Positions 21,720 to 32,425 of a stretch of 64,000 nt of DNA are shown here, one piece after another. A model generated the notes under the pieces. The model was not told the origin of the DNA. It worked only from the letters and a program-made list of their open reading frames with translations, and did not search any database. Source of the stretch: Aedes albopictus (taxonomy: Eukaryota > Arthropoda > Insecta > Diptera > Culicidae); NCBI RefSeq assembly GCF_035046485.1, contig NC_085138.1, positions 337,726,263 to 337,790,262 on the forward strand. The letters are read 5' to 3'. Position numbers and translations under genes: made by a program. The first letter of the stretch is position 1. Each line of letters begins with the position of its first letter.

Positions 21720-23010
21720 TTACGACACTTCAAAATACCATAAAGATCATTTGTATGTCAGTGAATGCACAAATAACACAACGAGATACTCAAAATAATA
21801 TGATACAGTATGCGGCAGGAAAAAATGCGAAAGTGTTTTTCAACTTCAAACCTCATTTTCGTCCATTTGACATTAACCAATCTATGTTTCAACGTTCCAT
21901 GATCTATAATAGGCTAGTTTTCTGAAAAGTTAATTAAAAAATTTCCCATTTTGGTCACTAACCTTTACATGGCGGCGCCTGAAGGTGAAGACAACCAGAA
22001 TTTTCAAACCGCAGAAAATCGCACAGGTCGCTAAATTTCGCATCTGATAAAACAAAATTTTTGATTTTCACTACAATCATCAAATATATGTACTTATTTC
22101 ATCTGCTATGTGAAACTACATGGCTCTGGATCAGTGTGGTCTGGTTGTTCATCGAATTTGAGCTAATTTTGTTACTGTTATAGTCATTTTGTTTAATGAC
22201 CATTGGGCGCGTAGTTTATTGATATCCGCTTATTAGGCCTACATTATCACATGTTAAACATCAAATATGTTCATTTTTATTTTTCAGTGCTAGAATATAG
22301 ACATTGACTGATACACTGTCATGAAAAAAAAGTCATATATATCCCATATTTAGCGTGTAATAGTGCCTTAAAGTGTTCGCATTTTTTTCCTGCCACACCC
22401 TGTATACTACAGAAGTAATCGTGAAAAAAAAATACATCGATAAAGTAAAGAGATACAAGAGTACAGCTTGAAAGCCTTCATTCCAGAATACATAGTTTGG
22501 ATGACCTATGTAGATCACTAAGTGAATGTTGCTAAGTTATCAGAGTTGCACTCCGAGGCTCTAGAAGTGGCGTAGGTAGATTCCGAGCATTCGCTACAAT
22601 AATAATATCCTAAGATGTACAGATATACTTCAAAATACATTGGGTCCATTTGTATGCCAGTTGATACCCCAATAGCAACACATAGAGATACTCGTAATAT
22701 TATGAGGTGCAACAGGCATAATCGTGAAAGAATTATGCCGAAAGAGTGAAAAGAAATAAGAGTAGAGCCTGTAGACAGTATGTAGATATTGTAACCCAAA
22801 CTTTAAAGTGTTTTCGAGACCATTTGAATTTCATGGAATGTCCTACTACCACAATATCAAGATACTCGTAGCATGGCGAGGTCTAATGGACATCAACGTG
22901 GTCAAATTTCTTGAACAGAATGAACATAAACGATGGTAAATGTTGTAGATCTTGAGAAAATGAAATCCAGAGTAGTTTGGATGACCTAGATCACCCAACT
23001 CATTGACCAT
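21720..23010. repeat. Dispersed units sharing GAGATACTCGTAAT and GTTTGGATGACC
   Basis: The stretch CTTCAAAATAC, then CATTTGTATG(T/C)CAGT and GAGATACTC, occurs at about 21728 and 22630, with a weaker version near 22815. GTTTGGATGACCTA follows at about 22497 and 22979. A further inverted copy is beside exon 2 at 17226-17272. The first unit is split by the Tc1-type MITE at 21806. Confidence 0.5.
21806..22402. mobile_element. TA-flanked MITE with CAGTATGCGGCAGG ends
   Basis: Ends CAGTATGCGGCAGGAAAAAA and, on the right, the complement of CAGGGTGTGGCAGGAAAAAA, followed on both sides by ATGCGAA. TA flanks it (21804-21805, 22403-22404). 597 bases, non-coding, fits a Tc1/mariner-type non-autonomous element. 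It shares the inner word AAAAATGCGAAA with the element at 38053. Confidence 0.8.
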
Positions 23011-24042
23011 GAATTTTCTTGGGGTGCTTTGAGGCTTTTGAGTACCGTAGACTATGTTTGTTATCCTTCATCGTGTATTAAATTTGGTTTAGAATGTTGG
23101 ATTTGTGACGCAAACTTCGGAGTACTTTGGAGGCCTTACAATAGCTCTGAGATCAAAACTTCAACAGATTTTGTATTGTCAACGGTTTGTTGGATTTAAA
23201 TGGGAAAAATACACTCTTAAATAAAAATTCTTTGCGCATCTATGTTAGATACTATTTGAATAAAATTGTCCAAAAACCTACCCTTCGATTGCTTTTAAAT
23301 TATTTTTCTTTTGAAAGTTGGTTTCTAGTCTCAAAATTTTCAGAAAATTGAAAAAAAACATAAAAAAGATTTATAACTTGTTAACTGTTCATGTTCTTTT
23401 ATGAAGTCAACTTTTACCATGACGCAATTTTTACTTTTTCTAGTTCAAGAAATTGCTACTCTTCAATCTTGGCTCTTCAATCTTATGCTTGATGAATCTG
23501 CCGGCTGTCTGTCTGCCAGTAGCCAGATGATAACTTCATTGAGTGCAAAGCCACTTGCAACCGTGCCGTCTGGGATTGGGTTTCCCCTCAGGAAGCGCAC
23601 GTGTCAATGGATGGGAAGCATGTAACAAGCTATTGGAACGTGCCTCCGATGTTTGCCCGTCAATTTGAAAGACCACTACCAACCCTATCAACGTACTGAT
23701 GGACTGACAGAAGCCGCGTGGGAATCTTTTCCAAATAAACGAAGATATGCACCGCTCGCTAGATGCGTTGATAGGACTGAACATTTCCCCGAAAGACTGA
23801 CTCTACCGATTGTGGATTGAGAAGTGCACGACCAACAGATGTTTATTTGTCAGAAGCATAAACATCCACTTACGGCTGCGGTTGGATTCGAGTAGAAGGG
23901 TAGAGTGACGGTCATGATTGACTACTACAAAGAACGTGGTGTTCCGACAAGCAAACTGTAGCAAGGTAATATCTATTGTGGATTGTACTCAAAATACGAC
24001 GAGTGAGTTATTTATTCATTATACAATTGTGAATCAGCTATA
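23011..24042. other. Intron, no gene or known repeat
   Basis: Mixed sequence. Open frames of 74 and 82 codons overlap antiparallel at 23401-23784 and show no recognisable domain, so neither is called. Confidence 0.4.
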
Positions 24043-24259
24043 CCGTCGTGCGGGGTGTCATTGGGCCAAAGTGGGGTGACATTGGGCCACTATTGCGCAC
24101 ATTTAGAATACAACGGGAATGCATATTGTGTGCTAAACTACTAGAATACACAATTCTAAGATACTTTGCATCCACCGTCGGATTCTCTGGCTAAACTTTA
24201 ATCCGTGGGATTGATGGACCAATGTCACCCTCTAGGCCCAATGTCACCCCGAACGACGG
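24043..24259. mobile_element. TA-flanked MITE with CCGTCG ends and GACATTGGGCC arrays
   Basis: Ends CCGTCGTGCGGGGTG and the complement of CCGTCGTTCGGGGTG are flanked by TA. Each side has two copies of GGGGTGACATTGGGCC-type words. 217 bases, non-coding. The larger element at 27505 has the same TACCGTCG terminus and a similar GGGGGTGA-rich subterminal block. Confidence 0.75.
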
Positions 24260-24430
24260 TAGTTAAAATTCAAAAATAAAAAATAAATTAATATAATAAT
24301 ATAATTGTCCAACGATTCGACTTGAGGACATTATTATCTAAGCTAAACCTAATGTTAGAAACTAGGCATAAACTATATAGATAAATACTCAACAGCATTT
24401 ACGTGAAAATTAACAGGTCAGTTAGAGCTA

Positions 24431-25374
24431 CAGTGTATCAAACAATTGTCCGTACAGCAAATTTTTTGTCAAAATAAATTTTCCATCAAATGTTTATAAC
24501 TTTTTTATACGTCAATCAAAACTGCTGAAATTTTGGCCAATCATGAATCATATATTACTGCTCTATTGGTAAAATTTTGAGCGAGATCGAATAAGTTTTC
24601 TGAAAATTATAGAACTTTTAGTAAAACTTATAAGATTTTTGAACACATTTTCAAAACATTATATCTCAATATGTAGTCGATGAAACATTTTCAATCTTTA
24701 TTTTGTTACAGCTTATGCCTAAGGCTTTCACCTCAGCTTCGTTTGAGGTTTTATATTCACTACAAAAAATATGAAAAATTTGCTTATGCAGTTGACGGTA
24801 TATAAAAAATCACCATATTTTGAACATATAATCTGCCAAACGCTTTCTACCAATAAAAGTGCATTGACTGAACGAAAAATGCATAGGACCTACTCTTCAT
24901 ATGTTGTTTAGTAGATCCTGTATAAAAATATTACATTAAGAGAATTTAAAAAAGTTGAAAACACTTGGCACTTTTATTGATCAAAATATGATAAATTTCC
25001 AAATAATACTCTGAATATATACAGATTTTTCATATTTTTTGTAGTGAATATAAAACCGCAAACGAAGCTGCATATGAAAGCTTAAGGTATAAGCTGTAAC
25101 ACAAAAAAGATTGAAAAAGTTTGATCGACTACATATTGAGATACAATGTTTTAAAAATGTGTTCAAAAATCCTAAAAGTTTTACTAAAAGTTCTATAACT
25201 TTCAGAAAACTTATTCGATCTCGCTCAAAATTTTATCAATGGAGCTGCAATATATGGTTTATGATTGGTCAAAATTTTAGCGTTTTTGATTGACGTATAA
25301 ACAAGTTATACACATTTGAATGAAAAATAATTTTGACCAAAAAATTGCTGTACGGACAATTGTTTGATACACTG
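24431..25374. mobile_element. TA-flanked long-arm foldback, 944 bases
   Basis: Ends CAGTGTATCAAACAATTGTC are perfectly inverted at both sides and flanked by TA (24429-24430, 25375-25376). The pairing continues inward for several hundred bases: GTCCGTACAGC, GAGCGAGATCGAATAAG and TAAAACCTCAAACGAAGCTG-like blocks all have mirror copies. Non-coding; likely Tc1/mariner-type. Confidence 0.85.
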
Positions 25375-26200
25375 TAGATGAAACGCACAAACTCAAAGTT
25401 AGTGTGTTTGGGCTTCGGGGCATAGTGGACGCCCTAAGCAAATGTGTACTTTAGGTATGTGAAACATTATCAGTATTTTTACAAATTAAGATAACACGTA
25501 ACAAACATTTACAACAAGTAGAATTTTTGTAATGTGGGTAAACATTGAAAGATAAATTGGGTTGACATAAAAGGTACCAGGCGACCCTTGGGACACCCTT
25601 GCATATTTTATGTTGTAACTTTGATTACTCCTATTAAAGAAGCAAAAAGGTCGTTGAATCGATCGAGCTTTCGGCTGCCAACTACCCGGTCACTTGGTAG
25701 ACTCTGAGAAAAGGTTTGAAAATAAGAATCTGATTCTCAAAACTTATCTCAATCTTGGTGTGTCCTCCTGGCTCACATTCTCTGCAGTCCGCTCGACCCG
25801 CCTAAACTGAAGAAATGGGAGTCACACGGGTCAACGGACGTTCCAAAGTACAAAGATATCATTAGCTTTCTTCAAGATCATTTGTCAGTTCTGCAGTCGC
25901 TAACTACCACCATCCAAAGTCCTTTTTGCTCGAAATCTCCGCACTCCCCATTTAAATGCGGGGTTTTCCAAGGTTTAGCAGTCTTTCAACCGCGGGTCCA
26001 TAGTCTTGGCCATTTTTTGTGTACAAAGACGTGTGTGTTTCCGCCATGTTATTCGAATGTAAGTTTGAACATTTGCTAATTTTGTGTTACCTGTTGATTT
26101 GTGTATGGAGCCGTGAAGATGGTCCAATAGCCAGACCAAAACGATGGCGATGATAGAAGATTAATCAACCCAATGTTCATAAGTTTTTACCGTCGATGGA
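25375..26200. other. Intron, nothing recognised
   Basis: No gene, hairpin or repeat family of the window is visible. A lone TACCGTCGATGG word at about 26190 is the terminus seen at 27505, without a partner end. Confidence 0.4.
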
Positions 26201-27150
26201 GGAAGGATTCATTCGAATTTTTTTTCAGGTTTTTTTTTATAATTTTCTCCAAGTTTTTCTTCAGAAATCCCTTCAGAAAATCTTTCATTTCTCCAAAGAC
26301 TTTATCAGAATTTGAGTAAATTATTAGCCTGAGAACAGAAATAAAAGTATAAGGAAATGTCCAGAAACTTAGAGATTGCTTCGGGAATTTTTTCAAGAGT
26401 TCTTCCATAGAGTTTTTCAGAAATTCTTCTAACATTTTTTTAAGATCCCACAGGGATTGTTTCGGAAATTCTTCCCAAGGTTTCTCCAAGAATTGTTTGA
26501 GAAGTTTCTTCAGCGATTTCCACAAAAATTCCAACGGGATTTGTTTTTAACTTTAACACAGTTTGTATGTTTAATGAATTTTAACAGTTTTACAGTTGCC
26601 AGAAACTTCACAAACATCACTGAAGAATTACCTTAATTACTGGAATCACAAGGAATTACTCATGAAATTTCTAAGAAATCGCTTTAAAAACCTAGATATA
26701 TCTCGTGGAAGAAATTCTGAAATACTTGTTTGAGGAACTTGTGGACAACCAATTGTGATGGTTTCTCTTGAGCAATTCTTGGATGACTGTCTAACATAAT
26801 ATCTAGGAGAACATCTAAAGAACCATCTTAAGATACCACATTTTATTCTCAGAAAAAAAAACATGAGAAACTTATGGAGGAACTCCGCAAGTAATTCCAA
26901 AGAAAAACAATTCCTGAGCAATTTCTGGAGTAAAGTTTTTCTGAAGAACTCTCCGAAAAAATCTTATACAATTTCTGAAGGGATATCTACACAAAAATTT
27001 CTTATTTACAAACTGATATAATACTTGGACTGGAAATTCAATTCTAAAGATTTACTTGAATACCTGGAAGAACTGGCGAACTCTCAGCAGGTCTTGAAAT
27101 CTTGAAATATTCCTAGAAAAATGCGAAGAAATATAGTCTTAAAAAAGTTT
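26201..27150. repeat. Degenerate AAATTCTTCC-type minisatellite
   Basis: Loose 12-15 base units (GGAATTTTTTCA, AAATTCTTCC, AGGAATTACTC) recur as in the 17-21 kb array but are more diverged. The strand bias changes near 26640. The minus-strand frame of 115 codons (26187-26534) is lysine/glutamate/phenylalanine-rich repeat translation. Confidence 0.5.
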
Positions 27151-27172
27151 TACAGGAAATTTTGAATAAATA

Positions 27173-27387
27173 GGGTATGCCATAAGTAATCTCACGCTCC
27201 AATTTTCATCCTTTTCGAAACCAAGCGATTACGGCACCGATTGATTCCGTTCTTTTTGTTATCATGCGTGCTCACTTCTAACAAAAAAAAAATACAAAAA
27301 TATGAAACAAAACAAACAACGCTTTAATCCTTTGTTTTTCGTAGGATGAAAATGGGAGCCACATGCTTAAGAAGGGAACCAATACCC
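27173..27387. mobile_element. TA-flanked MITE with GGGTAT ends
   Basis: GGGTATGCCATAAG on the left pairs with ATACCC on the right. AGGATGAAAATGGGAGC on the right mirrors GCTCCAATTTTCATCCTTT on the left. TA flanks it (27171-27172, 27388-27389). 215 bases, non-coding. Confidence 0.65.
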
Positions 27388-27625
27388 TACTTAGAAAATA
27401 AAAATCAAAAGTAACGTCTGAAGGAAAACCCAGAGGATCGAGAATTTTCTAGAGGAAAAAAACAAATAAATTCGCGATGAAACCCCTTATAAAATAAAGT
27501 AATACCGTCGATGGGGGTGACAATGGGTCTGGGGGTGAGATTTGGTCAAAACGGAGAAACATAAAAATTGAAATAGCTCATCTACTATCGCTAATTTATA
27601 TTGAAAACTTTATATTATTTCAAAG

Positions 27626-28213
27626 CAGAGCGTTAATGATTAATCATAAATTTAATCATGATTAATGATTAATGATTAAGATTAATCAAAAATCATTAAT
27701 CATAATCACTAAAAAATTTTATTTAATCATTTATCATTAATCTTAATCACACTGATTTCGCAATTTAATCATTAATCAGTAATCATAATCATAAGGAAAA
27801 AGAATTAATCAATCATTAATCATTCTTTACCAAAAATGATTCACCATATAAAATATATGATCCATCTTAAATTGGTTCAAATGCTGTTCTAAGTGTGATT
27901 CTTTTTTCAAAAATCTCCCAGACAAAGAAACTTTTACTTTTGAAACTTCAATAATATTGTAAACAGCACAAAACCTTTTAATCATTTCCAGTTTTTATGA
28001 TTGATTAATCATGATTTTTAATCAATGAGCCGGTTTTAATCAATAATCATAATCAATAATCACAGATAAAACCAATTTTAATCATTAATCATAATCTTTA
28101 ATCATCCTAAAAATCAAATTAATCATTAATCATAATCAATAATCACCGAAATTAGAATTTTAATCATCAATGATTAATCATGATTAAAAATTTTGTTAAT
28201 CATGAACGCTCTG
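27626..28213. mobile_element. hAT-type MITE filled with ATTAATCAT repeats, 8-base TSD
   Basis: The ends are CAGAGCGTTAATGATTAA and the complement of CAGAGCGTTCATGATTAA. The 8-base direct repeat TTTCAAAG flanks it (27618-27625, 28214-28221). Nearly the whole 588-base interior is made of ATTAATCAT / ATGATTAAT words in both orientations, which gives great self-pairing capacity. CAGAGCG ends with an 8-base duplication fit hAT. Confidence 0.85.
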
Positions 28214-28604
28214 TTTCAAAGAGGAGATGTTTTTACACGTCATGATGCAGAATAAGATGTTTTACAATAATCGTTTTTTGTTAAATTTGTGGCTAAACTT
28301 ATACGATGAAACTACTAGTAAATCACCCTAAAAAATCTCCTTCGTAATGTTTCACACAAGTACCTAACCATAAATTTTCTTACAAATGGTTAGCTGTAGG
28401 TATTGCCTGGTTGATGCAACGGAAAAAGCGGGCTGTCATTGCTTTTTTTATTCAAAAAATCAATATTTTCCACCTTATGTCTAAATATTAAGAATGGGGG
28501 TGAGATTGGGTCAAGCAAGTTATCGAGTGCACATAACTTTAACTAAAAATTCAACTTGTTATTCAGTCCCCATTTGACGTTAGAGTGGTGCCATGTTTAC
28601 ATGG

Positions 28605-29346
28605 ACTCTATGACATTTTCCCGAATTCCATTACCCCGAATGACTCATTTCCCCGAATATTTTTTTAACTATAAATTTCGTATTTTCCAATACGAAGGAA
28701 AATCATGACGTTCATCCCGGAACAAACTAGCTTGGTTGATAAAACTTTATTCTGCCTATTTTTTGCGGTAAGTATACCCAAGCATATGATCTCCTGGGAC
28801 CCTGTGAATAGATCTCTAACCAGTATGATTAAAAGAACAGGCAATAACCAAAAGAAGGAAAAAATCTCTACAATTGGTTTCTAATCATATGGACGAAAGA
28901 AATAATCTAATGTGATCATTTCACTCTTCTATATAACAGTATAACTTGAAAGAACAGCATATGATTAAAAGAAGGAAAAATCTGTGATAAAAATAATAAC
29001 AGTTGCTACGCCAGCAAATTGTTTAAATAGATGATTAGAAAGAAGAGCCTATGTTTGAAAGAAGGATACATATGTGATGACCGCATAGTAGTTAGAATGT
29101 CTTTGGTAGTAAGGTCAAAGAGACCAACATATGCTAGAAAAAGGAATTTTTTTGTTGGGAATGTGGTGAAACACTTGGTGTACCGTTGATTACCCTGGCG
29201 GGTCTCGAGGTAGGCTTGTGGATAAATCATACGGATATTGGGCCATTCGGGGAAATGGGTCATTCGGGGTAATGGATCATTCGGGGTAATGTCATTCGGG
29301 GTAATTGAATTCGGGGTAATGGAATTCGGGGAAATGTCCTAAAGCC
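28605..29346. mobile_element. Foldback with ATTCGGGGTAATG terminal arrays, 10-base TSD
   Basis: Arrays of CATTTTCCCGAATTCCATT-type words on the left and five inverted GAATTCGGGGTAATG words on the right. The 10-base direct repeat GTTTACATGG flanks it (28595-28604, 29347-29356). The core holds AACCAAAAGAAGGAAAAA and AAAGAACAGCATATGATTAAAAG modules, the complement of the TTTAATCATAGGCTGTTCTTTC type. Related to the element at 52645. Non-coding. Confidence 0.75.
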
Positions 29347-30348
29347 GTTTACATGGCACGCTTCATAAAAGCATAAAAGCACGCTTTGATTTCGAAAATT
29401 AGCGAGTGTGTTCATACGTTTAGTGCCTAATCATTTATAACAATAAACCCATGCATTTGGACAGTTCCTCTAACCATCAGCTAATCTTTAGTGTACTGCA
29501 ATATCGTAAGCTCACAAAACAGACTTAATAGCGTTCTTCTTCTCCACTCGTTTTTGAAATTTTAGGGAAATATCGTGAAACTACCAGACGGTAGAGGAAT
29601 CCAGGAAATACCGGGGCTATAAAATCGGTGAACATTTCTTATGCATCATACTAAAAATATCTGCTCTTAATAAATCTTTCTAAGCGCCTCTCCCTCCTTG
29701 TCATCCCTCCCTCCTCTCATGGAGGTTGACACTTTAAATGAGAATGATTATGGTGGCCAAAAATGGCGATACAGCATACAAACGATATTTTATTAAATTT
29801 CAATCACTTTTTCGGTTGTATTAGCCATTTTAGGTGGATTAATCATCTTTTAAAATTACATAAGTTTTTTTTCACCATGATTACATTGGGGGGATTCGCT
29901 AAACAGCGTAAACTGATTAAACTGATTAAACGTCGCGATCACCAAGGCAATCTTTGATTATTTCATTCGCAAAAGCATGAAACATTTCAAATAAGCAGAA
30001 AATCATGGCTTACGCAGCAGTTTAATCTGTATAATGAGTACCCCTAATCTGTTTAGTGAGTACCCCTATTGTATTTTAAGAAGGTTTATTAAATATGATC
30101 AATAAAATTAACTTATATTCTTAGATAGGCGATTTTGAATACTTTGACCCATTCTCACCCCCTCTAAGGGGTGAGATTGGGTCAATTTTCAAACATTAGT
30201 AGTTTAGTAAGCAATTCACATAATGTAATACTTTCTTGCTAAACTATCGTTACTACATAGGAGAGTATACATACCAAATAAAAAGTTATTCCGACTTCAA
30301 TTGCATTTGTTATTTAACAAAAAATCAAAGATACCAACGACGCGACGG

Positions 30349-30930
30349 TATCTGAAGAAACCTCTGTAACAATTAAAACAATAATTTCTGAAAATTTTTA
30401 TGGATTTTTTTTTAATTTCTAAAGAAAAACCTAACGGACATTTCGAAAGAAAATCTTTGAATCTTTAAGATTTCTCTTGGAATTGCATATTTTGACGAAA
30501 CGTTTGGGAAAATTCCTGGAGAAATAAAATAAAATAAAAATCTTCTGGAAAAAAAAATGCTGACAATATTTTTTTTCTGGAGGGATAAATTTATGTAGCA
30601 ATCCTTGAAGGAATTTTTCATAGAATCCTTCAAGGAATCCCAGGAGAAATTTGGGAGAAAATTTCTGAGAAAACTTGTGGACCAGCTTCAAGACGAATCT
30701 TTTGAAAAATGATTTGGAAAACTCAATAAGTGATATGCAAAATTCTTTGAGGAATTCCTGAAATAATCTCTATCGGAATCTTTCGAGACATTTTCAAAGA
30801 AATCCATGTACAAGAATGCATTTTGAAGGAGTACTAAGAGGAATCTCTAGAGGAATTCTTTCTAAGAAATACTGCGAAATATGATCGATAAATCCTCGAA
30901 GAATTACCAAAAAATGTAGGCGGTGTCCCT
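30349..30930. repeat. Degenerate GGAATTCCT-type minisatellite
   Basis: Loose units such as AAGGAATTTTTC, GAGGAATTCCTG and GGAATCTCTAG recur. Minus-strand frames of about 70-86 codons (30412-30691) are by-products. Confidence 0.45.
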
Positions 30931-31192
30931 GGACAAACTTCGGTTTGACAAACTTCGAAGATAAAAGTCATCTTTCTTCTGAAAAATAATAATAAAAAAA
31001 AAAAAACATTTCTTGATTTCCATAGCCATTTTTGGTGACCTGTATCTTTGGAGTATATGAACCGATTGAGCAGCAAATTTGACACAGAACTATAAGAGTC
31101 CTGTGTTTTTGATTACCATTAAGTTCAAGCACTTTCATAAACAACATGTAGATTTTATGTCGGTTCCAATTTGGAAATAATAAAGTTAACAA

Positions 31193-31478
31193 ATCTCTAT
31201 CTCTCTCTTCTTGGCGTAACGTTCTCATTGGGACAAAGCCTGCTTCTCAGCTTAGTGTTCTATGAGCACTTCCACAGTTATTAACTGAGAGCTTCCTCTG
31301 CCAATGACCATTTTGCATGCGTATATCGTGTGGCAGGCACGAAGATACTCTATGCCCAAGGAAGTCAAGAAAATTTCCTTTACGAAAAGATCCTGGACCG
31401 ACCGGGAATCGAACCCGTCACCCTCAGCATGGTCATGCTGAATACCCGTGCGTTTACCGCCTCGGCTAAATGGGCCCT
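31193..31478 (-). mobile_element. Second tRNA-derived SINE type, complete, 9-base TSD
   Basis: In minus orientation it starts with GGGCCCATTTAGCCGAGGCG, includes a B box-like GGTTCGATTCCCGG, shares the AATAACTGTGGAAGTGCTC block with Feilai copies, and ends in an AGAGAGAGATAGAGAT tail. The direct repeat AGTTAACAA flanks it (31184-31192, 31479-31487). The head differs from the copies at 14439 and 55588, so it is a different subfamily with a related 3' half. Confidence 0.85.
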
Positions 31479-31850
31479 AGTTAACAAGCATGATCTGCAT
31501 TACTCAAAAACTAGACGTTTGAAGGGCATTATCTTGTGACTCGTTTTTTATCTTCGCAGCCCGCAATTAACGACCATGATATTATTTCATGATTAATTCT
31601 GTTTTTGAATTATGAGGATCATTGCTGTTTCCTTTTTCTTAGTACTGTATCATGCAATGGACGCACGAAGATTTTTTTCTTTCTTCATACGCTTATTCCA
31701 AAAGAAAGAAATGATCATGTGAAGATCAACGATCTTCAAGAATTTGCTTTTCCCGAATATATACTTATTATAAAAGAGTTTATGCAATTCAGTATCATAA
31801 TTTACATTTTATATAACTCATTTTAGTATCATAATGGCCAATTTTTCCAA
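31479..31850. other. Intron, nothing recognised
   Basis: Short chance frames only. No repeat family of the window is seen between the SINE and the palindrome cluster. Confidence 0.35.
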
Positions 31851-32125
31851 ACTGGTTCATTATGCAACTGAAATGAGTTGCATAATGAAAAATAATTGTA
31901 TAATGTTCATAATGCAACTCATTTGAGTTGCATTATGAACATTATGCAATTCAAATGGGTTGCATTATGAAAAAAATCATTGCATAAAATTTTGTATGGA
32001 ACTCGTTGCAAAACTCGATTTTTTCAGCACTCTTCGTATTTATCCAACTCGGCAAGCCTCGTTGGATAAATGTACGACTCGTGCTGAAAAAATCATCGTT
32101 TTGCAACTCGTTACATAAATAACTA
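31850..32125. repeat. Cluster of palindromes, probable nested small MITEs
   Basis: 31894-31951 is a 28-bp-arm palindrome (core TAATGCAACTCATTTGAGTT) with one G-T pair. 31857-31890 is a second one with 14-base perfect arms. At about 32012-32098 a third foldback pairs GATTTTTTCAGCAC with GTGCTGAAAAAATC around ATTTATCCAAC / GTTGGATAAAT. Non-coding. Confidence 0.6.
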
Positions 32126-32354
32126 TTAATCAAAATAATTTCGGAGATGTTTGAAATTCTAAGATTTTGGATCCATTTTTAAATTCTATTGATTTTTTCT
32201 AGAACTTTGCCTTTTTTGACAATGATTTTATTGCCCTTTTCCGGCTATACCAGTCGGCTAGTATGTCTGAAATAGACGTAAAAACTTGAAGTATTTTAGG
32301 CAAAGAACGTTTAATTGGCAAATTGAGAGATAAATTTGTGAAAAAATACCACTT

Positions 32355-32425
32355 GTTTTGATGGGATTCGAACCCACGACTCCGTTATCGCTAGTCCAGC
32401 GCTTTAACCAACTAAGCCATTTTTT
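32355..32425 (-). tRNA. tRNA-like sequence, probably a pseudo-tRNA or SINE head
   Basis: The minus strand carries AATGGCTTAGTTGGTTAAAGC (A-box region), then ACTAGCGATAACGG and GTGGGTTCGAATCCCA (T arm and B box). The T arm pairs well, but the anticodon stem is poor and the acceptor stem is weak. It could be a decayed tRNA or the head of an unrecognised SINE. Confidence 0.35.

Larger units (their letters stand above)
19263..21740. repeat. Same minisatellite in opposite orientation, right arm
   Basis: From about 19263 the units read GGAATTCCTGGAG and GGAATTTCTGGAG, the complement of the left arm. The array is interrupted by the foldback at 19526-20356 and a small insertion at 21174-21229. Beyond about 21380 the units drift to AACTTCCTGAGG-type words before ending near 21720. 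Open frames here are artefacts. Confidence 0.85.
17204..22555. repeat. Giant inverted repeat built on a GGAATTCC minisatellite
   Basis: The outer arms match in inverted orientation: 17204-17330 and 22440-22555 share GTTTGGATGACCTA, AGATCACTAAGT and CTAAGTTATCA with the preceding GTAAAGAGAT and ATTCCAGAATA. Inward, the left arm is a CTCCAGGAATT-type array and the right arm its complement, CTGGAGGAATT, switching near 19262. After removing the two inserted elements (19526-20356 and 21806-22402) the arms are about 2.05 and 1.85 kb. The left end lies about 70 bases upstream of the exon 2 acceptor in the transcript. Confidence 0.7.
27505..30348. mobile_element. 2.8-kb TACCGTCG element carrying two nested insertions
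   Basis: The left end CCGTCGATGGGGGTGA and the right end CGACGCGACGG are flanked by TA (27503-27504, 30349-30350). Subterminal words GGGGGTGAGA(T)TTGGGTC occur at 27533, 28496 and, on both strands, around 30150-30180. Two later elements lie inside it: an ATTAATCAT hAT-type MITE (27626-28213) and an ATTCGGGG foldback (28605-29346). Without these the element would be about 1.5 kb. No transposase frame is visible. Confidence 0.6.

Noticed and set aside
17433..21733. Many open frames rich in Ser/Asn/Lys/Phe or Leu/Glu/Lys on both strands
   Set aside because: All lie in the 12-15 base minisatellite; absence of stops follows from unit composition and the frames overlap each other.
32355..32425. 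Functional tRNA gene
   Set aside because: The T arm is good, but anticodon and acceptor stems do not pair well; kept only as a tRNA-like sequence.
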